Positions 1-8,884 of a stretch of DNA of 26,291 nucleotides are shown piece after piece. The notes beneath the pieces are model-generated. The model was not told the origin of the DNA. It saw only the letters and a list, made by a program, of their open reading frames with translations, and made no database searches. The stretch comes from Bacteroidales bacterium (GTDB lineage: Bacteria > Bacteroidota > Bacteroidia > Bacteroidales > UBA932): contig SFPH01000007.1 of NCBI GenBank assembly GCA_004552115.1, positions 1-26,291 of the forward strand. The letters are read 5' to 3'. The position numbers and the translations under genes were made by a program. Numbering within the stretch: the stretch's first letter is position 1; every line of letters begins with the position of its first letter.

Positions 1-2848
1 CAGTTCAATAGGCTATCTCAGCCAGGAGGCGGCGGTTGGCCGCGATAATGTTCTCAATGCCGCCCTCGAGCCGGATTCGGAGAGTATTGACGAGACAATT
101 GTCGTGGCTTACGGAGTTCAGAAGAAGTCCTCGTTCGTGGGTTCGGCCTCGCAGGTGAGCGGGGAGAAGCTGGCCAAGATGAAGACATCCAACATCTCCA
201 AGTCCCTCGAAGGAGCCGTATCCGGTCTTCAGACCTCCAGCTCGTCCGGCACTCCGGGCTCCGGTTCCAGCATCATCATCAGGGGACTCGGCTCGGTGTC
301 AGCATCCCAGAGTCCGCTCATCGTAGTTGACGGCGTGCCTTATGAGGGCAGTCTCAACTCGTTGCCGGCCAATGATATAGAATCGCTTACGGTATTGAAG
401 GACGCTGCCGCTAACTCGATGTACGGAGCCCGCGGATCAAACGGAGTCATAATGGTGACGACCAAGAGGGGAACATCGGAGAGGGTCAGGGTGTCGTTTG
501 ACGCCAAGGCCGGATTCAATTCCCGGGGCGTTCCTTCCTACGACGTCATCTCCGACCCCGGAGAGTATTACGAGATGACCTGGGAGGCTCTCCGCAATGC
601 CGCATATTACAGGACTGAGAATCCCATGAGCGCGTCCCAGGCCGACTATTATGCTTCGGGAGCATTGATAAGGCTGCTCAAGTACAATGTTTACCGGGGA
701 ATAAATGACGACGAGGTGATCGACCCGCGCACGGGCAAGCTCAATCCGGCCGCATCGGAGCTCAAGTGGACTGACGACTGGAACAAGGACGTATTCCGCA
801 ATGGAGTCCGTCAGGAGTACAACCTGAGCATAGCCGGTGGTACAGAGAAGACACAGGTCTATCTCTCGGCATCATACCTCAATGATGAAGGCTATGTTCC
901 CAACTCAGGCTTCGACCGTATAACGGTGAGGGCCAAGGTTGACCAGACTATCTACAGATGGCTCAAGGCCGGTCTGAACTTCTCCTATTCAAATACGGTG
1001 CAGCAGACTTACGGCGGAGGCAGCTCTTCTACCTACAACAACCTCTTCTTCTTCGGCCAGACAATCGCTCCGATCTATCCGATTTACAGATACGATCTCA
1101 GGGCGTTCGGCCAGCTCTCGAACCCATACGGCCAGCTGATGACCTCCAAGAACAAGACTATCAATGACAACCTCACCACGAGGGGCTACATTGACGTTCA
1201 GATACGCAAGGATTTGAAATTCACGGTCAATCTCGCATACGACCTCTTCAATACCAAGTCGGACGTGTTCCAGACTCCTGCGGGAGGTGATGCCCAGACA
1301 GTGAACGGCCGCGGCTCGCAGTCCATGTCGAGATATACCGCATTGAACACCAACCAGCTTCTGACCTGGTCGCCGACATTCGGGGACCACAGCCTCAATG
1401 TCCTTCTCGGACACGAGATCAAGAAGGACCGCAACTACGGACTTTCCGGACAGATGACGAACTATCTGGACCCGACTGTGTCAGACTTCGCAAATGCGGC
1501 ATTCTACCAGTACCTGAATTCCTCTACCGCCGAGTATTTCCTTCAGGGAATCTTCGGAAGGGCCGAGTATTCCTATGGCGGAAAGTATTTCCTTTCAGCA
1601 TCTTACAGAAGGGATGCATCTTCGAGGTTCGCTCCGGACAGCAGATGGGGCAGTTTCTGGTCCGCCGGACTTTCCTGGAATCTGAAGCAGGAGAGTTTCC
1701 TGCGCGGAGTCAGCGCGGTGGATTATCTGAGACTCAAGGCCAGCTACGGAACCCAGGGAAATGACAACATCGGCGTCACAAAGGTTTACCAGGACCTTTA
1801 CGCAGTAGAGAGAGTGGACGGCGAACCTTCCATCAAGAGGGTCTTCCGCGCCGCCCCTGACGTGACCTGGGAAAAGTCCCGCAACTTCAACGCCGGGTTC
1901 GAGAGCCGCTTTTTCGACAGAGTCAGCGTGAATGCGGATTTCTTCATAAAGGTGACCAAGGACATGATCTACTACCGGCCGCTGGCCCTCAGCCAGGGCT
2001 CTCCAAGCAGCCAGCTCGTCAACGATATGGACATGAAGAACACCGGTATCGAGTTTGAGGTCAGCGCCGATATCTTCAAGCACAGGAATTTCCAGTGGAA
2101 CATCACGGTGAACGGAACTCATTACAGGAATGCATTGACCAAACTCCCTTCCGACAAGCCGAAGGAGGGGTATGAGGCATATCCTTATTTCCGCTCCACG
2201 GGAGGCTCACTCTACGATTTCTATCTGTACGAATGGAAGGGCGTGAATCCTGTATCCGGACTTCCTATGTATGCCAAATACACTGAAAATGAGGATGGCA
2301 CCACGACGGTGAGCTATGTCTCATCAGTGTCGGAGGCAACCAAGGTCAAGCTTGGCAAGTCTGCCATCCCTGACCTCTACGGAGGATTCACGACATCGTT
2401 CAAGTTCTTCGGAGTGGACCTCAGTGCCTCGTTCGCATATCAGATTGGCGGATGGTGCATGGATTCCGGATATTCTTCACTGATGAGCGCGGGCTCCCTC
2501 GGAACCAACTGGCACAAGGATATTTTCCGCAGATGGACCCCGCTGAATACCGACACTGACGTTCCACGCGTGCAGAACGCATATCAGGGCGCCAACCAGA
2601 TGTCAACCCGCTTCCTGACGAAGGCTTCCTATATCAGCATAAGGAACGCCACAGTGGGCTACACTTTCCCGGACAAGCTGATGTCACGCGCCAGAATCCA
2701 GAACCTCAGGATCTATGTGACCGGAGACAATCTCTGGTACAAGTCGAAGAGGCGCGGACTTGACGTGCGCCAGTCGTTCAACGGAAGCACAGGATTCAAT
2801 TATTCTGCATTGAGAACCGTATCTGGCGGTGTATCGATCACTTTCTAA
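1..2848 (+). CDS. SusC/RagA-like TonB-dependent outer-membrane channel (5' partial)
   Basis: This is a TonB-dependent beta-barrel of the SusC/RagA family, which imports oligosaccharides or oligopeptides across the outer membrane with a SusD lipoprotein as lid. The reading frame is already open at base 2, so the true start and signal peptide lie upstream. The first visible residues (GYLSQE, then DSESIDETIVVAYG) are the end of a carboxypeptidase-regulatory-like domain followed by the SusC boundary motif. The plug follows, with SIIIRGLGSV, PLIVVDGVPY and the segment IESLTVLKDAAANSMYGARG near bases 380-440. The rest is barrel strands, ending in an aromatic residue (SITF), as outer-membrane barrels do. 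A GTG at 104 could be mistaken for a start but lies inside the conserved motif. The substrate is not readable from sequence; the downstream protease suggests peptides. Confidence 0.95.
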   Translation, partial: SSIGYLSQEAAVGRDNVLNAALEPDSESIDETIVVAYGVQKKSSFVGSASQVSGEKLAKMKTSNISKSLEGAVSGLQTSSSSGTPGSGSSIIIRGLGSVSASQSPLIVVDGVPYEGSLNSLPANDIESLTVLKDAAANSMYGARGSNGVIMVTTKRGTSERVRVSFDAKAGFNSRGVPSYDVISDPGEYYEMTWEALRNAAYYRTENPMSASQADYYASGALIRLLKYNVYRGINDDEVIDPRTGKLNPAASELKWTDDWNKDVFRNGVRQEYNLSIAGGTEKTQVYLSASYLNDEGYVPNSGFDRITVRAKVDQTIYRWLKAGLNFSYSNTVQQTYGGGSSSTYNNLFFFGQTIAPIYPIYRYDLRAFGQLSNPYGQLMTSKNKTINDNLTTRGYIDVQIRKDLKFTVNLAYDLFNTKSDVFQTPAGGDAQTVNGRGSQSMSRYTALNTNQLLTWSPTFGDHSLNVLLGHEIKKDRNYGLSGQMTNYLDPTVSDFANAAFYQYLNSSTAEYFLQGIFGRAEYSYGGKYFLSASYRRDASSRFAPDSRWGSFWSAGLSWNLKQESFLRGVSAVDYLRLKASYGTQGNDNIGVTKVYQDLYAVERVDGEPSIKRVFRAAPDVTWEKSRNFNAGFESRFFDRVSVNADFFIKVTKDMIYYRPLALSQGSPSSQLVNDMDMKNTGIEFEVSADIFKHRNFQWNITVNGTHYRNALTKLPSDKPKEGYEAYPYFRSTGGSLYDFYLYEWKGVNPVSGLPMYAKYTENEDGTTTVSYVSSVSEATKVKLGKSAIPDLYGGFTTSFKFFGVDLSASFAYQIGGWCMDSGYSSLMSAGSLGTNWHKDIFRRWTPLNTDTDVPRVQNAYQGANQMSTRFLTKASYISIRNATVGYTFPDKLMSRARIQNLRIYVTGDNLWYKSKRRGLDVRQSFNGSTGFNYSALRTVSGGVSITF

Positions 2849-2850
2849 TG

Positions 2851-2858
2851 AGGGAGGA
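2851..2858 (+). promoter_or_regulatory. Shine-Dalgarno-like site before the SusD gene
   Basis: AGGGAGGA lies six bases before the ATG at 2865. It favours that start (MMKLIRN...) over a GTG at 2829, which would overlap the end of the SusC gene and put extra residues before the signal peptide. Such strong purine-rich sites are uncommon in this phylum. Confidence 0.5.
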
Positions 2859-2864
2859 ATGAAA

Positions 2865-4400
2865 ATGATGAAACTGATTCGCAATATCATCCTGGCCGGA
2901 GCTGCTGTCATCTCAGCCGTCTCCTGCTCTGACAAATACTTCGGGGTCGAGACGACCGACTATCTTACGGGTGAGAAAGCCGCCCAGATGGTGGAGAACG
3001 ACCCGGATTATCTCGCATCCTATGTGTCTGGACTTTACTCTTTCATGGTCCAGTACAATGCCGGAGGAACCTCCGGAAGCGAGCATGACGACTTCGGAAT
3101 GCTTTCCTGCCTTATGATCGGTGACTGGATGGCCGGTGACATTGTCCTCCACGGAGCGAGGGGCTGGGGAATGTACGACTATGCCTTCGACTACAGGGAA
3201 TATGACTACAAGAGGCCTACACAGCTCTGGTCAACCTTCTACACTCTGATCAACAACTCGAATACCATCATCGACTTCTTCCAGCCGGGCGTTGATCCTT
3301 CAAACCCGTCCTCAAGGGCGAATCTGGGCCAGGCATATATGGTAAGGGCGATTTCCTACCTTTATCTGATGATGTATTTCCAGGATCCGACGGATGCCTC
3401 GGGAGCATTCAACAAGGAGGCTTCCGGAGTGCCGATAGTCTATGCCACCAGGGATGCCAAGAGCTCGGACATCATTGCCTCAAGGCAGGGAAGGAACACT
3501 CTCGGCATCGTATGCGAGCACATCGAGGAGAACATCAATGCTGCCCTTCCGCTTCTTGACGGCTATGTCAGGCCTTCCAAGATGTTCATAGACAAGCAGG
3601 TGGCACAGGGCCTCGCGGCCAGGTACTATCTCTACACCCAGCAGTGGGACAAGGCCGCCTCGATGGCTGCCGAGGCAAGGAAAGGCTATGTCCTCATGGA
3701 TGCGAACCGGCTCTATTCCGGTTTCATGGACATTGAGGATGCGGAAGTCATGTGGGGCTTCAACCACACCGCCGAGACCCAGACGACCTATGCCTCGTTC
3801 TTCTCGCAGATGAGCAATGACTGCCCTGGATATGCTGGACTTGACCAGCTGGGCAAGCTGATTGACAGGAAGCTCTACGACGCCATTCCCAATTCGGACC
3901 TCAGGAAGGGCCTCTTCAACGGCCCGAACGGGGGAGATGCGGCGGCTGATGCGTCAGCGGTGGCTTCGACATTGCCGTATGCGGCGAGAAAGTTCGGCTA
4001 TATGGACCAGTGGCTCCAGGACTACATTTATATGAGGGCATCGGAGATGTATCTCATTGAGGCTGAATCATTGATACATCTTGGCAAGCAGTCTGAGGCG
4101 CAGGCGGTGCTTGCGGAGTTCGCTGTCACGAGGAATCCGGCCTGGAATCAGGATGCGACCCTTGAAGAGGTTCATCTCCAGAGGAGAATAGAGCTCTGGG
4201 GAGAGGGACTTTCCTATTATGACAGGAGGCGCAATTCCGAGGGATGCATCCGCTCATATGAGGGAACCAACCACAATATGGAGTTCCTCAATGTCATCGT
4301 GGATGTGCCCGCCCATCACAAATACTGGCTTTTCCAGATCCCTCAGAGGGAACTCCAGGAAAATATCTACATCACGGAAAAAGACCAGAACCCGCTCTAA
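2865..4400 (+). CDS. SusD/RagB-like nutrient-binding lipoprotein
   Basis: This is the surface lipoprotein partner of the SusC channel just upstream, forming the hinged lid that captures ligand. The first 21 residues form a lipoprotein signal peptide (positive MMKLIRN, a hydrophobic stretch, then lipobox AVSC with Cys21). The body has SusD-like helical features: an early NNSNTIIDFF helix, AYMVRAISYLYLMMYFQDP (bases about 3340-3395), and a late YIYMRASEMYLIEAESL helix followed by RRIELWGEGLSYYDRRR, which is typical of the family C-terminal half. The length of 511 residues is normal. It follows the SusC gene by 16 bases and is surely co-transcribed. RagB-type (peptide) and SusD-type (glycan) members cannot be told apart by eye. 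Confidence 0.95.
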   Translation: MMKLIRNIILAGAAVISAVSCSDKYFGVETTDYLTGEKAAQMVENDPDYLASYVSGLYSFMVQYNAGGTSGSEHDDFGMLSCLMIGDWMAGDIVLHGARGWGMYDYAFDYREYDYKRPTQLWSTFYTLINNSNTIIDFFQPGVDPSNPSSRANLGQAYMVRAISYLYLMMYFQDPTDASGAFNKEASGVPIVYATRDAKSSDIIASRQGRNTLGIVCEHIEENINAALPLLDGYVRPSKMFIDKQVAQGLAARYYLYTQQWDKAASMAAEARKGYVLMDANRLYSGFMDIEDAEVMWGFNHTAETQTTYASFFSQMSNDCPGYAGLDQLGKLIDRKLYDAIPNSDLRKGLFNGPNGGDAAADASAVASTLPYAARKFGYMDQWLQDYIYMRASEMYLIEAESLIHLGKQSEAQAVLAEFAVTRNPAWNQDATLEEVHLQRRIELWGEGLSYYDRRRNSEGCIRSYEGTNHNMEFLNVIVDVPAHHKYWLFQIPQRELQENIYITEKDQNPL

Positions 4401-4410
4401 AGATTGAATT

Positions 4411-5286
4411 ATGAGACATATTACTGATTATATGAGATTTATGATGCCTTTGTCCATATCCGGGCTGCTGGTTCTTTCCTGCGGTCTGGCTGAGGACAAG
4501 GATGAGGTCGAGGCAGGGTTTGCCGGGCGCAAGGACAATATCGAGGTCAGTCTCGGAGACAATTTCGAGGTGGACGAGTTCACCGGAACGCTGAGCGTGG
4601 ATATCACCCTGTCCGGATTTGACAATATGATGCTCAGGCCGGAAGCCGGGCTGATGTCCTCCACCGATTTCGATTTCTACCAGTCGTCCTACACTCCGAT
4701 GAAGCCGGTCGACGGAACCTTCAATGTATCCGTGAAAGTCACTCCGGGTACCACAAACTGGATAATGGCAGCGGCATCCACCGTGGACGGACCGGTCTAT
4801 TCCGAAAAGGTGGCAGTCGAGGTCCCGGATGTGCCTTGGTATTACAAGCTGGCCGACACTTACGTGGGCGATTATGTATCAGCCGGAGACAATACGATAT
4901 ACAGGAACCATCAGGTCTATGTGACTGTCAGCGCTGACCGCAAGTATGTGGCCCTATACAATTTCGACCCTTATCTGGAGCACGTGCTGCCGGGCTACAA
5001 GCCTTCCGACAAGACGACCAACTACGTGATGGGTGCGGTGGATGTGAACACCCAGTCCATCAAGTTCTCGTCCTCGTCCAGCTTCTTCTCCATCAACAAT
5101 GATACATTCCAGCTTGCCCCTATCGCCAGCTTTGTCGGCGGCGTGATCAAGGTGGGGAACTCCTTCGAGATCGGCGTAAGCGGGGATGGACAGACTCTTA
5201 CTGTAAAGCAATATGGTATTTTCAATGTTGACGGACAGTATTTCGAGGAACTCTATGACAAGGACATTGTATTGACAGCCAACTAA
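4411..5286 (+). CDS. Small lipoprotein of the SusC/SusD operon, function unknown
   Basis: I do not recognise a named family. The N-terminus is a lipoprotein signal (hydrophobic PLSISGLLVL then SCG, Cys24), so the product is probably anchored in the outer membrane. An in-frame ATG at 4432 is an alternative start that also leaves a usable signal peptide. The 291-residue mature part looks all-beta: residues about 40-145 resemble an immunoglobulin/fibronectin-like sandwich, followed by a second beta-rich domain beginning near WYYKLADTYVGDYVS. It sits 10 bases after the SusD gene and 11 before the protease gene. Position suggests an accessory surface ligand-binding protein like the third lipoproteins of other SusCD loci, but this is inference. 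Confidence 0.75.
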   Translation: MRHITDYMRFMMPLSISGLLVLSCGLAEDKDEVEAGFAGRKDNIEVSLGDNFEVDEFTGTLSVDITLSGFDNMMLRPEAGLMSSTDFDFYQSSYTPMKPVDGTFNVSVKVTPGTTNWIMAAASTVDGPVYSEKVAVEVPDVPWYYKLADTYVGDYVSAGDNTIYRNHQVYVTVSADRKYVALYNFDPYLEHVLPGYKPSDKTTNYVMGAVDVNTQSIKFSSSSSFFSINNDTFQLAPIASFVGGVIKVGNSFEIGVSGDGQTLTVKQYGIFNVDGQYFEELYDKDIVLTAN

Positions 5287-5297
5287 TTATCAGGAAA

Positions 5298-7958
5298 ATG
5301 AAAAGAAAGACAACTATATGTTCCATTCTGGCGCTCATGATTGCCCTGGTCTCCTGCCAGACTGAGCCGGTGGAAATCAATGCGGGAACGGAGACCGGTG
5401 TGAATACCCTTGAGTCCGATGCCTGCGAGCCGGGAGTGATGAGGCTCCAGCTGACTGAGGAAGTGGCAGACGGACTGATTCTTTCGGCTTCGGCCAATGG
5501 CGGCTTCGTCAGGGTTTCGGACATTCCGGAGGAACTTGCCTCAATGAATGTGGTGTCATTGAAACCGTGCTTCTTCATAGGTGGAAAGTATGAGAAGATG
5601 CAGCGCAAACATGGCCTTCACCGCTGGTTCGAGGCCGGGCTCGCTGAAGAGACGCCGGTCACCAGGGCGGTTTCCGCGGCGGGAAAATCAGGCGGCTGCA
5701 TAGTGAGCGCTGAACCTGTCTACAAGGTCAGGGAAATGTCCGTGACAATGAACGACCCATATTACGCATCCCATCAGTGGCATTACAACAATACGGGCCA
5801 GTTTGGCTTCAGAAAGGGCATTGACATGGGCCTCCAGAGGGCCTGGGACAAGTACGGCGTATTCGGAAGCAGCGATGTGATAGTGGCTGTCCTGGACAGC
5901 GGCGTCGATTTCGACCATCCCGATCTTAAGCCTAATGCATGGACCAATGAGGCGGAGATTCCCGGCAATGGCAGGGACGATGACGGCAACGGATATGTGG
6001 ATGATATCCACGGATACAACTTCGTGACCGGCAATGCGGCCATCCATCCGGTGGATCACGGTACCCACGTGGCCGGTACTGTCGCCGCCGCCAACAACAA
6101 CGGAATAGGAGTCTGCGGCGTGGCCGGAGGAAGATACCCGGACATTCCCGGAGTCAGGATAATGGGTGTCCAGATGATTGACCCGACCGTGAATAAGGGA
6201 GCGGATATGCTCAAGGCATTCCAGTATGCAGCCGAGAACGGTGCGGTGATTGCCCAGAACAGCTGGGGATATGACGAGAAACAGCACGTAACCACTCTTC
6301 CTCCTGCAGTGAAGCAGGGCATAGACTACTTCATAGAAGTGGCTGGCTGTGATCCGGACGGAAACCAGATCGGCCCCATGAAGGGAGGTCTGGTCATCTT
6401 TGCCGCCGGCAATGATGCCGTCACGATGGCTCTGCCGGCAGCCTATGAGAAGGTGATCTCAGTCGCTGCAATCGGACCTTACGGCTCATTGGCATATTAT
6501 TCCAATTACGGTGACTGGGTTACTGTCTGCGCTCCCGGAGGAGACCAGACCTTCCCTGACGGAGGCGTTTACTCCACAATGCCGGACGGCTCGTACGGAG
6601 GTTATCAGGGTACTTCGATGGCCTGCCCTCACGTGTCCGGAATCGCTGCACTGCTGCTCTCCGCAGCAGGTGGACCGGACTATACGAACCGGGATCTTTG
6701 GGATGCTGTCGTGAGAGCCACCGACGAGAGCATTTATGAATTCAACCCCGGCTACATCGGAAAGCTCGGAAAGGGAATGGTGGATGCCGAACTGGCCCTC
6801 TCCACCCTCAACAGGGAAGCTCCGCAGCCTGTGACCGACTTCGGTCTCTCGACATTGTCCAACTCCATTGAATGCGAGCTTGCCGTGCCTTCGGACGACG
6901 GCGGAACAGCCAGGGCAGGCTATATCAATGTCTATTACAGCAGGGCGGAATTCACGGCTGCCACGCTGAACAGGGCGACCAGGGTGCAGTTCCGGGTTGC
7001 CGATCTGGAATCTGCGGGTGAAGGACGTGTAAGCCTTGCATTGAAGCATCTCGAGTTCGAGACGGGATACTATTGTGCATTGACTGCCTCCGACTTCGCC
7101 AGAAACGAGTCGGAACTCTCGGAGGTCCGTCACGTGACTACCGGCAGGAATTCCTCGCCTTCTGTTCGGAGCCTTTCCGGCAACAATCTGACAGTCAGGT
7201 CCTGGGACAATCTCAATGTGCAGTTCGAGGCAACGGACCCGGACGGTCACGACGTGACCATCTTCATCGACAATCTCGAGTCCAGCATGCAGTTCTCATA
7301 CGGCAATGGAATCGGAACCCTCCTTATCCGCGGCGCCGAGGCTTCCGAGGGCAAGCACACTGTGCCTGTGAGCGTGGTGGACGAGTACGGGGCAATGGGC
7401 TCCATGCAATTCAGTTTTACAGTGCTCACCAACACTGCTCCTGAGCTTGTCATGGATGTTCCATCACTGGCTGTCAACGGGCCTGGCGCAAGCTCTGAAA
7501 TCGTCATCAGCGATTATTTCAGCGACGCCGATGCGGAGCCTCTGTTCGCTACAGTGGAATTGACGGACAGGAGCATAGTCTCGTTCTCCTATTCTGAGGG
7601 TATAGCCTCTTTCACCGGCAGTAAAACCGGCAGCACCCGCGCGCGCCTCATTGTCTCTGATGCGAGGGGCGCCTCTGCCTCGTCGGAATTCACCGTTGTC
7701 GTGAGGGATGCTTCTGCCCCTATGGACATCTATCCTAATCCGGCTACCGACTTTGTCAATGTCAGGACCGGCGAGGATGTCGCTGCTTCCGTGAAGATCT
7801 ATTCCGCTTCCGGCGCTGTGGCCTGGTCTGCCGCCGATGTTTCCGTTTCCCTCAATTCTCCATTGAAAATCGACTTGTCGGACATTGCTCCCGGCGTATA
7901 TACATTGGCCCTTGAGACGGCAAAGGGAACCTACAAATCCAAATTCTCCAAGAAATGA
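5298..7958 (+). CDS. Subtilisin-family (S8) serine protease with T9SS type A sorting domain
   Basis: This is a secreted or surface serine endopeptidase of 886 residues. The order is signal peptide (1-20, ending in lipobox-like ALVSC), an N-terminal prodomain (about 40-150, with YEKMQRKHGLHRWFEAGL typical of Bacteroidales S8 proenzymes), and the S8 catalytic domain (about 190-500). The triad is visible: Asp200 in AVLDSGVD, His254 in DHGTHVAGT and Ser440 in GTSMACPHVSG, with oxyanion Asn372 in AAGND. A fibronectin III-like segment (about 510-610) and two cadherin-like beta domains (about 615-800) follow. The last ~80 residues (YPNPATDFVNV ... APGVYTLALET ... KSKFSKK) match the type A C-terminal domain recognised by the type IX secretion system. 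It shares its stop with the start of the PorV-like gene. Its operon place suggests that it feeds peptides to the SusCD pair. Confidence 0.93.
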   Translation: MKRKTTICSILALMIALVSCQTEPVEINAGTETGVNTLESDACEPGVMRLQLTEEVADGLILSASANGGFVRVSDIPEELASMNVVSLKPCFFIGGKYEKMQRKHGLHRWFEAGLAEETPVTRAVSAAGKSGGCIVSAEPVYKVREMSVTMNDPYYASHQWHYNNTGQFGFRKGIDMGLQRAWDKYGVFGSSDVIVAVLDSGVDFDHPDLKPNAWTNEAEIPGNGRDDDGNGYVDDIHGYNFVTGNAAIHPVDHGTHVAGTVAAANNNGIGVCGVAGGRYPDIPGVRIMGVQMIDPTVNKGADMLKAFQYAAENGAVIAQNSWGYDEKQHVTTLPPAVKQGIDYFIEVAGCDPDGNQIGPMKGGLVIFAAGNDAVTMALPAAYEKVISVAAIGPYGSLAYYSNYGDWVTVCAPGGDQTFPDGGVYSTMPDGSYGGYQGTSMACPHVSGIAALLLSAAGGPDYTNRDLWDAVVRATDESIYEFNPGYIGKLGKGMVDAELALSTLNREAPQPVTDFGLSTLSNSIECELAVPSDDGGTARAGYINVYYSRAEFTAATLNRATRVQFRVADLESAGEGRVSLALKHLEFETGYYCALTASDFARNESELSEVRHVTTGRNSSPSVRSLSGNNLTVRSWDNLNVQFEATDPDGHDVTIFIDNLESSMQFSYGNGIGTLLIRGAEASEGKHTVPVSVVDEYGAMGSMQFSFTVLTNTAPELVMDVPSLAVNGPGASSEIVISDYFSDADAEPLFATVELTDRSIVSFSYSEGIASFTGSKTGSTRARLIVSDARGASASSEFTVVVRDASAPMDIYPNPATDFVNVRTGEDVAASVKIYSASGAVAWSAADVSVSLNSPLKIDLSDIAPGVYTLALETAKGTYKSKFSKK

Positions 7959-8872
7959 TGAAAACAAGATATATTCTGGCTTTTCTCCTGCCGCTGACAT
8001 TTGCCATCAGCTCAGCGGCAAAGGATAACGCAATGTCTTTCCTTTCAATATCCCCGGACCCGGTTTCGATGGCGATGGGAGGGACCTCTTCAAGTGGGGC
8101 ATTCTCGCATTTCGGCTCGCTGGCAGACCCGGGAGTCGGTGGGGGATCCTTTGCCGCCGGCATTTCCTACGGTTATTTCCAGCCGTCTGTGTCAGCCTCC
8201 GACGTAGTATCCCTCGGTGTCGTCTATGGCATTGACGAGAGATTCGGCCTTACCTTCGGCTTTCTCGGCAACATCGGCGACAAGTATGGCGTGACCGGGG
8301 AGTTCGGCGAGTCTCTCGGGGTTTTCAGACCTTCCGAATTCAGAATCGGCGCCGGTTTCACCTGGAAGATTCTCGAGAAGTTCTCCGCAGGAATAGCGCT
8401 CAACTATGCCCAGTCTTCGCATTCTCCGAAGATGGACGGAGTCAGGGATGTCAGCCGCACCGGTTTTGCCGACATCCAGTTCCGCTATCAGCCGCTCGAA
8501 TGGCTCGGAGTGAGCCTCACCGGCAAGAATCTCGGCATTCCGGTGGATTCTTATCCGCTTCCCTACTATGCCCAGCTGGGTGTTGACGGAGACTGGCGCT
8601 TCGGAAAGCATTCTCTTGATGCCACGGTCGAGGCTGGTATGTATATGAGCCCGTCCGCGGTATGCGCCAGTGCCGGAGTGCAGTATGGCTACGCCGACCA
8701 TTATTTCGTCCGTGCGGGAGGCCATTACTGCGGCAGGGAAGCCGGCATCCCTTCATTCTTCTCAGCCGGGGCAGGCCTGCTTTTCGCCGGCTTCAGCCTG
8801 AACATTTCCTGGAACTATGCTTCCGGTCCGATGAAGAATACGTTCAACGTGGGAGTAGGATACAGTTTTTAA
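7955..8872 (+). CDS. PorV/PorQ-like outer-membrane beta-barrel protein
   Basis: This 305-residue protein has a Sec signal peptide (MMKTRYILAFLLPLTFAISSAA) and then the segment FLSISPDPVSMAMGGTSSS, which is characteristic of the PorV/PorQ (FadL-related) family. The remainder is alternating amphipathic strands, ending in GVGYSF with a terminal Phe as expected for a barrel. PorV shuttles T9SS cargo from the translocon to the attachment complex, and PorQ belongs to that complex. The ATG overlaps the protease stop (ATGATGA), so the two are probably translationally coupled. A PorV-like protein coupled to a T9SS-tagged protease suggests a dedicated shuttle or surface anchor. It is shorter than the usual 330-390 residues, and the exact subfamily is uncertain. 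Confidence 0.78.
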   Translation: MMKTRYILAFLLPLTFAISSAAKDNAMSFLSISPDPVSMAMGGTSSSGAFSHFGSLADPGVGGGSFAAGISYGYFQPSVSASDVVSLGVVYGIDERFGLTFGFLGNIGDKYGVTGEFGESLGVFRPSEFRIGAGFTWKILEKFSAGIALNYAQSSHSPKMDGVRDVSRTGFADIQFRYQPLEWLGVSLTGKNLGIPVDSYPLPYYAQLGVDGDWRFGKHSLDATVEAGMYMSPSAVCASAGVQYGYADHYFVRAGGHYCGREAGIPSFFSAGAGLLFAGFSLNISWNYASGPMKNTFNVGVGYSF

Positions 8873-8884
8873 TTGATACAGAAT

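Noticed and set aside
6486..7250. A 254-codon minus-strand open frame
   Set aside because: Antisense to the S8 protease catalytic and beta domains. Its composition is typical of a shadow frame in GC-rich DNA.
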